Assembly (NCBI GenBank): GCA_033980235.1
Contig: CM067072.1
Span: 25,822,192-25,886,191 of the forward strand
Direction: 5' to 3'
Length of the DNA: 64,000 bases
Origin: Diadema setosum
Lineage: Eukaryota; Echinodermata; Echinoidea; Diadematoida; Diadematidae
Under the pieces are notes generated by a model. It did not search any database. It was not told the origin of the DNA and was given only the letters and a program-made list of their open reading frames with translations. Positions 51,596 through 63,209 of this stretch are shown one piece after another (position 1 is the first letter of the stretch; each line of letters opens with the position of its first letter). A program made the position numbers and the translations under genes.

Positions 51596-51986
51596 TTAAA
51601 GGGTGTGTACAGTTCCGGTTGAGGTGAGGATTTAGCTTTTAACGTTTTGCGAGATATCCAGAAACCACTCTATGAGATGTCAAAGAGCATGCAGTTCTAA
51701 GGGGTATCAAAAGTTTATTCGATGAAAATCGGTTTTGAAATGGCCGAGATATCTAAAAACAAGGTGAAACAAAGAGTTCCTAATAAAGTTGTGGCATGTC
51801 GCCTTTTATTATTAGCACTTTTTGGGATATCTCAGCCATTTAAAAACCAATTTTCATCAAATAAACGTTGAATCCTTCTTAAAATTACATGCTCTTTCAT
51901 ATTTCATAAGAGGCTTTTCATTATCTCACTTAGAAGTGTTCAAAACATGAATCCTTACCTCAACCAGTACTGTACAGTCCCTTTAA
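51596..51986. mobile_element. TTAA-flanked palindromic MITE (family 5), copy 2
   Basis: 391-bp element bounded by TTAA at 51596 and 51983. Its ends read inward are TTAAAGGGTGTGTACAGTTC and TTAAAGGGACTGTACAGTAC, then both continue GGTTGAGGT(A/G)AGGATT. The two halves are mirror images over most of their length, with TTTTGAAATGGCCGAGATAT in one and GATATCTCAGCCATTTAAAA in the other. It is the better-preserved relative of 10418-10700. Confidence 0.93.
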
Positions 51987-54900
51987 GCTTAAAACTGTCT
52001 TTCTTTCAGATTTTGGTGAAAGCACAAATAGCATTGGAGTTGTATTCACTCTGCAATCAGCAGCCAAAGTTCAATAGTTTACACTGTCCCAGTAGATGCC
52101 AATGTACCAGGGTATCAAAGCAGATGGTACTTTTTATCATTATAAATTATGGTTAAAGTTCAGTAGGGAATTTTTCTTCAGATCAGGTGACTGTAGTGAT
52201 GTGGTGTAGACGTGAAGAAAATGAATATATTGCTTGATCTGCTCAGAATGTCAGACGACGGGACTTAAGTGCAGTGTGCACCAAGTGATGAGTTTATTAC
52301 CGGTGATCTTGGGAAAGCATCAACATTGGTTTAGATTAGAAGCAAAGAAATGTCTCAATAAGAGACAAAGCAGCATTCTTTGTTCATTCTTGTCATGTTG
52401 ATGTTTATAGAGAAAAGGAAGGAGCGGAGGGGAAAAAAAAGCAGAATCAGAAGAATATAAATTTTAATCCAAATTTGGCTGTCAGTTTGTGACTTGGCAT
52501 TACTCGCTGGGATTTGGATATTGAGCTCGCATTCTCTTGCAGGAGAATGGGTCTTAAATTAATTGTGACACATGGATTCATCGTGGTTTATTAGCAGGGG
52601 CCCCATCCCGGAATTATCTCTCCCAATTGATGGATTTATGGAAGCATAATGCTCTTTTCTGTCTATGGTCATGCTAGTCTCTATGGGCAGACTTCATTTT
52701 TCCCCCTTCCAACTTTCATAATAGTGTTTTCCTCTTCCATGAGACAAAGTAATTGATACCATGGCTCTTGATGATACTTTACCATTAGTACTACCTGTAC
52801 CTACAACGTGTACATTATCTTGCTTGCCTATGTTTCAAATATCAGTGCCAAGTTTGTACAGCACTTAGAAAAACTTGCAGTTGTACTATTTCTTTTTAAT
52901 TCTTCTTAGCCAAGATATCATCTGTTCTTCTAATGTAAGTCTGTGAATGATGGTGAATGCAATACACTGTGAATGTAAGATGATACCATGTTGTATACAT
53001 CACATGCTACAAGGCAGATTTATGTGCTGTTACATCCTTGCCCACTTCCGCAGATTTCATGGCAGCTGCGGATATGTACGTTGTTACAGTTGCAGAAGCC
53101 ACACTGATCAATTTTCATCTGATTTAAGCCCATCTATATGCTCCTAGCCCGCCGTAACCTGTGCCATCTCATCTGGCGACAAAAGAATAGGTGTAGAGCG
53201 CGTCTATTCACAAGTCATGTAATAGAGAAACCTGCCAAAAGGAGGAGTAAAGGCATGCATATTATGAGATCTAAGTTCTGATGGAATCAATAGTTAATCA
53301 CCCCATGGCCGTTCAGAGTACAAAATGTAATTTGGCCCCCTCTCCATCAAGCAGAGAGCACTGAATACCACGTAAGATGCATCACTGTCACAGCAGCAAT
53401 GACGTGATGATTTGAGTTTGTATTAAAAACGCTCACTGCCATTTAGCAACAGGATTTCATTTTAAAAGGCATCCTGCCCTATACAAGGCTGCAATCTTCC
53501 TTTCTTTTCTGTTTCTTTTTTAGCCAGTGTGGAAAAAAAAAAAGAAAAACGAGGCCTTTCAACAAATTGAATTGTCACTCAAGGAATATCTCAAGGGTTC
53601 TTCTCTGCCCCACCCCCCTTTCTTGTTCGGTGCTGCCAGATTGTCAAAATTAATCATACTGACAGGATGACCTAGTTACAAACAATTTACTGGCAAAGCG
53701 ATTATCCGTGTGGCAATCTGAAATGTGTTGCCCATCCATCTCAATTTCGGATTGTCTTATTATTGCTTTTACGCTTAATGGTATGCGGGAGTGCAAATAT
53801 GACCCTGTGTTGGAATTTATTAAATTTAAACTTGTATGTACTTGATATGAATGTTGGGCTATTGAAGTCGATGAAGCTTTCATCTGATGCTAATTTAACA
53901 ATGTTATTTCTTAAATGCCTGGATACATTGTTGATATTACTCCTCAATAATATATATCCAATAATGTATATTTTATAATATATATATATGGCTCATTTGC
54001 TAGGAAGAGAATTACTCATTAGTGATTTTTTTTTAACCTCTGTATGAAAAAAAATATATATATAAATGCATGTCAGTCCCAGACATGCAAAATAATGTTG
54101 GATTACAAAAGGTGACTTGCAATGTTTTCTAGTGGAGTATCAGAAGGGATGTATAAAATTTGTGTCAAATTATGAGGTGCTCCTTCTTTATTTATTTATT
54201 TTTTAAACCATTCAGGTTGCTTCACCATGTCTAACTTTGGAGCTTTTAAAAAGTTTGTTTCTTGGTTCGTTTTTGCGAAGGAATTGATATGCTACAGTTT
54301 TGAAGGGACATTAAGTTCTGCTTTAGGAGGAAAAGAGAGAGAGCATGTCTGCAACTGTAAGCTTGTTAGGTGAGAGAGAGTTGGATCTCAGTTGTGCAAG
54401 AGACTGTTGATGTGCCCTGTGGGATGCATTGTCAGGTGACTTTGTGACGTTCAAACAGATATAAAGTTACTGATGTTATTGATATTGATCTAATTTTGCT
54501 TGCATTTAACTGATCTGTTGATTCCCCCCCCCCACTTCCCTTGTATTAACATTCAATTTCAAAATAGAGGTTTTTTTTTTTTCTAGGCATGCAAGCGCAG
54601 TCTAATGTCAAATGATAAATCTTCTCACTGAATGATGGCCAGGATTTGCCAAGAAATATTGTATTATACACATTACAAATGATTCCACTGTTGTATGTAT
54701 ACATGTAAAGATATGTATTTATTTATGTATTTTTTTTATTGTCGCTTGCAATGGCTACATCGGTTCTCCAGACAATAATGACCACCCAAGAATTCCCCTC
54801 ACGCTGCTATTTATTGGACTAGAAGCCCTGTCATTGTGTCAATACACAAAAGTGGCTGCCATTAGCTGCTGACATTTAAGACTATTTTCTCCTCCCAGCC

Positions 54901-55094
54901 ACGGGAAGTAATGCCCTCTGTAATTACAGTACTTCTTGCCTACTTTAGGCTTAGCATCCCTCTCCCGAAACCAAATTGTGAAGCTTGTTGTGACGGTAAC
55001 AGGAGATGCAATTTGGGGTCCTCTTTTTATACTATTCGTTTAGAAAAGTTTTTTTTTTTGTGTGTGTGTTCTTTTAAATTTCAGGTGTATGCTT
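51987..55094. other. Intronic sequence, few features
   Basis: High-complexity segments at about 52490-52720 and 53040-53470 could be constrained, but nothing identifies them. A TATATA run lies at 53978-53990 and 54053-54064, a C run at 54526-54534, T runs at 54572 and 55051. No gene recognised. Confidence 0.45.
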
Positions 55095-55108
55095 GTTTCC
55101 ATGGCAAC
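55095..55108. promoter_or_regulatory. RFX X-box-like site
   Basis: GTTTCCATGGCAAC, an almost palindromic match to the RFX X-box (GTTGCCATGGCAAC type). Binding is inferred from the motif only. Confidence 0.4.
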
Positions 55109-56383
55109 GCAGTCAATGTGATTTTAATAACACTACAGTTATAGAACTATGTTCAGTATTTGACCACCTGAGATATTCCATTCAAATGTATTTTCCATTG
55201 AAAATATGATGACTGCTACTGTCAATGCTCATTGTTAAGCAACCAGAAGGACACTAATTTTAAAGGTTGGATGTATCATTCCATGTTTACCTCGGGGGAA
55301 TGTCAGCATGCCCATAACACGTACGTGGCCTCTCTCTTCAGTTGAGCTGTTTAGTACACGCTAAACTCATCAATCACACTAATATCGTACTCGAGCTCAT
55401 CAGTTGTGGTATTCCCCTGACTCAGACTTATCAGTTGTGTGCTATCATCCTAATCAAGCACATCAATTGCACTATCACCGCACTATTACCATAACCGAAC
55501 GCATCAGTAGCTTGACTGTCGCACACCGAACACACACAAACCGGCCTCTCTTGCCATATCACACACAAACTCTTTACCTGACACAACCAAAAAGAATTAG
55601 AGAGAGAGAGAGAAAGAGAGAGTTGGGGGGGGGGGAATGGGAGACAGAGGGAGGAAGAGAAACTGAAGACACAATTTAAGAGTGATTTACCTCAAAGACG
55701 CCGCTCATTGGTGTCATCCTCCTTACTGACGTCCAGGGTGCGATGGATGGGCGGGTCAGTCGGTCTGGTCAGGCGTCCGTCCGTTTGCTCATGAAATTCA
55801 TGGAGAGGGATGGATGGCACGGGCGAGGAGGTGTCGGATTCTTCTTACTAGCTTCTAGAAGGGCGGAGCAGGTGTATGCTGCCAGTGTAGCCCCAGCAGA
55901 GTTGGCAGAGAGAATGGCGGAGGGTGGGATGTTTACCCAAACCTACCTTCCCTCCACAAACATTTTGTCAATCCACTTCGGGCTCCCCGTGAAGGGTTGT
56001 GATTGATGGGGGGAGACTGCGGGAGTCGCCCTCGATATTTTTCACCTAAATGGATAAATTGGACAAGGTCTCCGGCAGATAATGCTGAAATAGTGCAAGC
56101 AATTCAGACAGGAGATCTTGACAAATGCACGTCAATAGAGCCAGACCGAGGTTCGTGGCACAGATAGATTTGTAGTAGAAGTGCTTCACTCGGGTGAAGA
56201 CGGAATGGAGAAAATGGGTTTCGTGACATCAGCAGAAAGAAAAATACCCCGTGCCTAGTGAAAATGGAAATCACTGTAAGCTTGAGCAGCTGCGTGACCA
56301 TTGTTTCTTGGCTTAGAAGTTGTTATCAGGGCAAGCCCAAATTTTTCTGAATTACGCATTCTGTGACACATCGATCATCAGTA
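55109..56383. other. Intronic sequence with CpG patch at 55.68-56.03 kb
   Basis: GA array followed by a G run (55601-55634). Then 55690-56035 is CpG-enriched (CAAAGACGCCGCTC, GGGCGGGTCAGTCGGTC, CAGGCGTCCGTCCG, CACGGGCGAGG) with an 87-codon plus frame of no recognised family. Candidate regulatory patch. Confidence 0.4.
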
Positions 56384-56397
56384 GTTCCCATGGCAAC
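56384..56397. promoter_or_regulatory. RFX X-box-like site
   Basis: GTTCCCATGGCAAC, one substitution from the palindromic RFX X-box. It is followed at once by a (GAT)n run at about 56406-56421. Confidence 0.4.
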
Positions 56398-58299
56398 ATG
56401 ATTGAGATGATGATGATGATAACAATGGGAGTTTAGTCGTGAGTGTGTGCATTGATGTATGATTTGAAAGTGAGTGAAGTAGATGTATTTACTCCAGGAT
56501 TTGTTGGTGGCCACAGTAATGAGCAATTAGTGTGTCACTCCCGCATCTCGGTGACACCATTCTCCACACAGCCTTGTGGGTTAGTGGCACATCGGTCATC
56601 GACAACAGTCTCCTGTCAGTGAATGAAGAATGTGAAATACTTTTCCCTGACGTATCTACCTTTCGGAGGATGGATTGTCTGCGAGATTGTCTAGTGTTGC
56701 TTATTGAAGAGTGATATAGTCATACAAAGACGTTGTCTATCACTTTGAAAAGAAAAAGGGCCATTGTTGTTGTTGTTCTTATTGTTGTTGATTTGGTGAG
56801 AAATTGGAACTTTGCTTCATGCAAGAATATAAAAGTGGGATATTAGTTTTGGACCGAAGTTGATTAGATTTTCCCTGCATTCATCACATTGGCAAAACAG
56901 TCATGGTAACTCTGTAATGGGACTGTCATGAGGTCTTTATGAATACCATCTTTTTAAAAAAAAATTGGTGATCACTGGTAAAAGTGGATTCTGAGCCGTG
57001 CTCAGTAGCAATCACATCTCTAAGTACATTGCAATCTTCACAAGATTAATTGTCAAGACTACTGAAGGACTTCTTGTCACCACAGCAGAGTGTAATGTTA
57101 AGAGAAAACTCCTATCACAAACTTATTTCAGGTGATTTAAAATACAGAACTGACTTCACCCTCTTGTGTAAAAGCATTTGAGTTTTTTCAAGCAGGAACA
57201 CATTATCATGTCCCTGTGCCTTCATACTGTACACAAGGACATGACGGGATGCGTAATGAATTAAGTGAATGGAATGAAAATATTTCCCTCATAGCTGCTT
57301 TAGGGGAGAGCCTGAAAGTTGAATGACTTTGTTTTTTTAAGTGCCTGGATTTCTCAACCTAGATGTAGTGTTCAGTGTTGCTTTTCATTTGGAACGGGTG
57401 GAACCGCGTTCGAAGGTAAAGAGGATGACTCGCCACATGTTTATTACACCACAGGAACATGTTTTCCGCTTCAACATTTGGGCTGTAGTCTTGGGGGACA
57501 TGGAGTTGATGTGTTCAGCAAGTTTACAGAAATCTTAGTGTTTATCTGAGCAACCTAATTGTTATTAAGAAAAATGAAACCAGAAAAAAGCAACAACTTT
57601 ACAGAGATCTTACTCAGTGTTTATTGGCGGAACCCAAGCTCTTTTGCATTACTGAGAAAAAGCAGAACAGTAAACGGAACAAAACAAAAACATAACCGAA
57701 CAATGCCCTGCCCCTCCCACTTTTCCCTAATGGAAAAAAAAAAATGTAACTTTTTTCCATTATGCTGGAATGTACATGTACATTGTATTCCCCATAAATG
57801 TATGAGGGTAAACATAAATGCAGATATCCAGTTACCTATTATCCCATTAAGTGAATGTTTGTCCACCGGCTCATAAACACATACATTACATCTTGAAAAA
57901 TGCACTAGTCCTGGTGAAATCGCACACATATCAGGTGTATGGGATTAGCAGCTGATCCATACAGAGAATCCATCAGAGGTTTCAGTGGTGAATTCCACCT
58001 GGTGAATCATTCATGACTTTTTCCATTTCTCTGATTGCATGCCACTTTATACAGGGAAATTGGATGGCTTTACGACATATTTAACTTTAAGCAACAGATC
58101 TTAGTTCATTTAACCTCTGTGAAGAATTTCGCTTTGTTTTGAGAACATGCTTTCTAAATGTTTGATAACTCTTGTGTCAGTTAATATACACTTGTACACA
58201 ATATGCGTAGTATGTTGTCATTTTCACATTGGAACATATACTGTACCGACATTGATATATAAAGATTCACAACTTCGCCAGACCTGGTGAAGAGAACCA
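56398..58299. other. Intronic sequence, no feature recognised
   Basis: AT-rich sequence with a short (GTT)n run at 56766-56790. The frames are at most 105 codons and unrecognised. Confidence 0.5.
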
Positions 58300-59300
58300 G
58301 CGTAGCTAATCACTGCTGACAAAGGAGACCACGCACGAAGCGCAAATGTATGTTTACGGCGAGAACTTACCTTTGGAGTGCGTGTGACGTACACTCCGTT
58401 GGCTCTCCGGAGGATTCGCAGCGCCCGAGCAGACTGTGCGGAGTAAAGTCCTGAAGTTGTGAAAACAAGTGGATAAGGTGATGTTAAACACAAGTAAGGA
58501 GGCTGAGCTGCCCGAGCACACGGTACGATGCGGACAGCGAGACAGACAAACACGTAATTTAGAATAACCGTGTATTCACAGAGTGGGTAGAGATCTAGCG
58601 GTCGGGCCTGTCGAGGCGGTTTCTCTGCGCAGCGATGCAGGTTGGAAATTGGAAACGGACGAAATGACGGCGGGGAGAGCCGGGGCTGGCTGATGAAGCA
58701 GTGAGCAGAGAGCGTTTGACAGTTGTTCCGCGGCCGACAAGAGTTGTCGTCGTGAAATATTGCGGTGAAATTACCTCCGGGGGCCCTCTCTCTCCCACTC
58801 TCTCTGTATGCATGCACTCCACGGAGCAATAAAACTTGTGAAGCCGGCATGGGCAAATCACGATAAAAACTCTTTGCTGTCATGTTCTCTCGGTCTCTCT
58901 CCAAGCAGGAGGCTTTTCCCTTTTCTGCTCTCACTTCAGGATTTGGTTGAGGTAAATCCATAATATTAAGCTCCCTGGCAGCTGGGGAAGTAAACCCATT
59001 AACTGATCGTGTTTCCCAGCGGATGAGGAATGTTAGGAGTTCACTTCGGAAAAGGAGAGGGGGGAAAAAAAGACGAGAAGAAGAAGAAAGCATTGAGTAG
59101 GTGAAGAGAGAGGGAGAGAAGCGAGAGAGGGGTAAGTATCCGACAGAGGAGGGCAAAGAGTTGGGATTGCCGTCCGACTCCAGCGGCCCACGGCGTCTTG
59201 AATGAAACATGGTCACTATCTCGATAGCTATTTAGCCTCCTGGCTGTGTGGAGGGCTCGGCTGCTATTTGTCATTCATCAGCGCCGGTAAGTGCCACCAA
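58300..59300. promoter_or_regulatory. CpG-island-like block, candidate promoter/enhancer
   Basis: About 35 CpG fall between 58370 and 58780 by eye, with continued enrichment to about 59290. This is the densest part of the window. It contains a 328-codon minus-strand frame (first ATG at 59210, stop by 58224). The same strand has a consensus donor, CCAAAG|GTAAGT at 58371/58370, in phase 0 with that frame. This could be the promoter and first exon of an antisense transcript, or a bidirectional enhancer. The translated frame has no recognisable domain, signal peptide or repeat. Confidence 0.4.
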
Positions 59301-59334
59301 TGTTGGCTCTGACATCCCATCTGTCTGGCTCCGC

Positions 59335-59726
59335 TCATGAATAAACATGAAGCAGGGGGGGGGGGGGAAACATGTTTACCAATGGCCGATGACTGCTCCG
59401 GGTTCATGCATATACATGAAGATTGGAGATACTCACAGACTGCCGCAATGGCTGACTGGGAAAGATACGGAGTCAGAGAATGGAGGATTTGACAATCCTT
59501 GAGTGCTTATGCATGAATTCAGAGCTGTAAAAGAAGTGTTATGAGGGGGTATATTTTCAGTGCAAATCCTGACAGCATCAAGTTGATGCTAAATGGTGCA
59601 TGCTTTGGTGATACTGATGTTGCCATAGCAGCTGCATCCAGTATAAATCTATGAATCACACAATTCCTCAGCACTATTCACAGCCCTATCTGAAAATTCT
59701 ACTATACACTTTTTTTTTGGGTGACT

Positions 59727-59778
<52 letters not shown>

Positions 59779-59920
59779 TTGTATATCTTCTCCCCCCCCC
59801 CCCACCCACTTCAGTCATGCATAAACATGACTTCATATACGTCCAACATCCAATTGAAAAGCAGCATCAATGATGGGTGGGTCATTCACCCATTTCTGGG
59901 TGGCTCATGCATAAACATGA
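59335..59920. promoter_or_regulatory. Cluster of four TCATG-N6-CATGA dyads
   Basis: Four 16-bp sites at 59335-59350, 59404-59419, 59815-59830 and 59905-59920. All have perfect 5-bp arms and a 6-bp spacer: AATAAA, CATATA, CATAAA, CATAAA. Three include ATAAACA, which fits the forkhead core RYAAAYA. The flanks differ, so this is not a simple tandem repeat. A (TG)n array (59729-59774) separates the two pairs. Confidence 0.6.
59729..59774. repeat. (TG)n microsatellite
   Basis: About 22 uninterrupted TG units, followed by a C run at 59792-59803. Confidence 0.97.
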
Positions 59921-60296
59921 GGATGGACTCTCCCATTCCATGGATCAGTGTGTGTTGATAACAGACAAATCCTCGTTGAAGAGCAGGAGTATTAGTGATG
60001 GAGGTAAGCATCCCTCTCAGATACCATATCAACACATCTTGTTTATGTATAAATAGTGGGGGCAAAATGGTACATGAGAAGTGATGTGAAAGAGACAAAA
60101 TGACAAGATGTCCTGGGTCCATGAATTCGTGGATCCCACCCCCCCCCCTTCTCCTTTGAGCCCTGCTTTGGTTCCCTGCCATGTGAGTGGAGACTGTGTG
60201 TGAATAGAAAAGCACTCATGTGAGTGGTGACTGTACAAGTCAAGGCTAAACATGGGAGGTGTGTCAGACCTGCCAGTCACGATAACAGTCAGCTGG

Positions 60297-60362
60297 AAAA
60301 AGGACCTGTCACTGGAAAGGACCTGTCACTGGAAAGGACCTGTCACTGAAAAAGGACCTGTC
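60297..60362. repeat. Short tandem repeat, ~18 bp x 4
   Basis: Four adjacent units of AAGGACCTGTCACTGGAA, the third and fourth with small A-length changes and the last ending GTCATTACC. Confidence 0.93.
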
Positions 60363-60939
60363 ATTACCAAAATCAGGAGGGCAGGCTGAAAGAACATCAC
60401 TGCCCTGTCTCTCTGCCCAAGGCTATAAATCATACATGATGAATTGCACCATTTTTCTTCCTTCCCTCCTTTTTTTTTTCAAGCAGATTGACAGAGGTGA
60501 TTTATCATGTTGGTGATATCAGATCTGTCTGGGCAGGGATAAATGATCACAATTCCAGCTCATAACTCCTTTATTAGAAGTTACCAGTATTGTTGGCATT
60601 GTACCATCTCTGATGCTCATCAGGTAATTTATTCAGTCGGATGAGAAAAAGGTCGAGCAAGAAACAACTTTTCTGCCCTGTGGAAATCCCCTCTCAATTA
60701 AAATTAAGAAAAGAGATGTTTGAGGATTGTGGTCGCTGTTGCTGTTGTTGTTGTTGTTGTTTTTGTTGATGTTGTTTGTTACTTTTTTTTGAGGGGGGGG
60801 GGGTGTAAAGGAATCAGAATGACATAGGAAGAAGCTGCTGTGTTCCTGTGTGGAAGAAGAATCACTGCCATTATGGCATGCACCATACTAGGCCCCTCAT
60901 GAAAAGAAACAAGGCATCTAGAATTGTTTTTATTCAGTT

Positions 60940-60980
<41 letters not shown>

Positions 60981-61164
60981 CCACAACCACAGCAACCACA
61001 ACAACCACAACAACAATTTTAAAGGTTGTAGCAACATTTCGGATTGACAAAAACAGACATAGGGCTCTGAACAGCTTATGTCAGCTGTCAGTGTTACCAG
61101 CATATTGTGATGAGGTGTATACAATATGATATTGTGATTTTAGAAAAAATCAGCATGATTACTA
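60363..61164. other. Intronic sequence with GTT and CAA arrays
   Basis: (GTT)n at about 60740-60765, T then G run at 60784-60802, and (CAA)n/(CCACAA)n at 60945-61015 that gives a Thr-rich frame of no significance. No gene recognised. Confidence 0.65.
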
Positions 61165-61448
61165 GGCCGTACACGCCATATGTTTTGCGAGGTTTTTATC
61201 ATGGCGAATTTTGCAAATTGTGTGCTATTTGCAAATTTAATGACACATACATGTACATTGTAAAATGATTAATTATGACCTTGATATGAATGCGAGGTGC
61301 ACGCGTACATGTCTCCCTTTCGTTACGGTACTCTATGACAAAAAATTTAACCAGTCACAAAATTGTTGTGAAGTCCTGATTCACCCCCCCCCCCCAAAAA
61401 AAAAAAGAAAGAAATTGTACTCGCTGAATATATGGCATATACACTACG
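61165..61448. mobile_element. MITE family 4, copy 2
   Basis: Second copy of the element at 8159-8369, same orientation. Its ends read inward are CCGTACACGCCATATG and, reverse complemented, AGTGTATATGCCATATAT. A C run followed by an A run (61384-61404) lies inside it and makes it longer than the first copy. Confidence 0.75.
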
Positions 61449-63209
61449 CTTCATGTTGCTGTTGACCTTACAGAAGTTTTCCTTCAGTATGACACTTATG
61501 AAAGAAATACCTTTGGAAATCTTTACATGCATTAGAACTGTCAAAAAAAAAAAAAGACCTTTGACCTCTAAGGCATGTCCCAAAACACATTTCATGAGAC
61601 AACTCAGTCAGGACTATCAATCATTGTACACCCTTTCTCCTCCTTTGGATTTACATTATCTTCTTGGAGCTGCCTTCAATGTATTGCCTGTTATTGCCCA
61701 AACATGAGTGGTGTTGAAACCTCAATAGGGCGACTGGAGATCCATGACAGGGAATATTGGTCTGTCTGTTGTTGGTTTTTTTTTTTTTTTTTTATTACTC
61801 CGACAAATATCATTGTAAGGATGATCTCCCGATGCGAATTGATTGATGCGCTAACCATGTTTGAAGATTCCCCACCCCCACAGTGCTTGAAGGGGGTATT
61901 CTTTTACCCTCCTTTTTCTTTTTAAGAATGATTTCACCACCTTGATGGAGAGCATACAACTGGTGGGACTTGGGCAGATGCAGGTGGTTTCCCATGGCAA
62001 CCAAAATCTGCCATCTCCTATAGATGAAGTGTGATAAATGGCTGTTTCTAAGTGTTATGCTTCCATGTCTTAGCCAATCAATCATCCTGAAAAAAAAAAA
62101 AAAAGAAGAAGAAGAAAAGGAACTAGGAAATTTGTTAGATGTAGGCTACAGGTGAGCTATTCTTCACTACTCGGCAAATGAGGTACGTGCATGTACACAG
62201 CATGTAGCTCTAACATCTCTCTTTTCCCCCTTGTAGTTCTGCCTGTGATTTTATACAAGATCTACCGGAGACATACTGCTGTATTGTCTCTACCACCTAA
62301 GGGAATACATACATACAATGTATGTAGTGTTCTTGGCTGTAAAACAGTCTGAAGGAAACTGTAGTAGTAAGATGGATGAGATGCCTTATTCCTTACCATG
62401 ACAAGCAAGCCAGAGGGCTCCCCAGTCTTTTAGGAAAACGGCACCAGACAACATACAACTTGCATCGAATGGGAATAATTGCAGCCACAATGCAACAAGT
62501 TCTGCAACCTGTTTGCTAAGTTTAGTTGTTTAACATGAAGCTTGCATGTTTTTGCTGTTGTCTAATTGCAGTCGTGGCAACCTACATCCAATGAAAAATG
62601 TCCCTGCGAGAAAAGTGACAAAATGCTACTTAGACCAGGAGGATGAACATTTCAGCTCAAAAATCCATTACTGTGATTTCTTATCAAATATTTGTTTAAA
62701 TCCCTGTTGAAATTATTAATCTTTGAGTTATGTTATGGTATATAATTGGACTTTGGGGTTTGACAGCTGAAAACATGGGAAGAATTTATCTATAAAGTGC
62801 CAGATCATATTTTTAGGAAGCATCACTTCTTGTGTTGGGAAAGTGTGCTGTCAGTCGTCAAAAGAATGATACTGATAAAGCAGTGCGAAGTTAGAGCTTT
62901 GCAAATGCACTTAACAGCTTGTTGGGTTTGTAAAGTGGGTGAAATTATAGACGGGAGGGAAAGAAGGGAAGTGGGCATAAGATTTGGAAATGGGGAAAGA
63001 CAAATGCGAGATGTCAGTGATTGATTGCCTAAGGCGTCCATCTTGCAACCATCTGACATCTGAACAAACAGGACTCAATTTACCACATGCAAATTGGCAA
63101 ATTCATTGGATTGGCCGTGCAATTGACGTCTTGCTTCAGACCACATTCAATACTTGACCCTGCAGCTATTGCAGGATGAAACAAGCAGTTATTTCAGTGC
63201 TGATTGTAA
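61449..63209. other. Intronic sequence; RFX-like site at 61987
   Basis: T run at 61778-61793 and A/GAA run at 62089-62118. GTTTCCCATGGCAAC at 61987-62001 is an X-box-like motif. A CTTTTCCCCCTTGTAG acceptor-like site near 62237 has no convincing donor or coding sequence. No gene recognised. Confidence 0.45.

Noticed and set aside
58224..59216. 330-codon minus frame as a protein gene
   Set aside because: It begins with a GTG, the first ATG being at 59210. The translation resembles no family, and CpG-rich sequence is depleted in stop codons, which explains the length. Kept only as a promoter/transcript candidate.
60848..61129. Thr-rich 93-codon plus frame
   Set aside because: Translation of the (CAA)n/(CCACAA)n array.
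62222..62330. Acceptor-like CTTTTCCCCCTTGTAG followed by possible exon
   Set aside because: The downstream sequence is not SSBP-like and has no clear donor in a usable phase.
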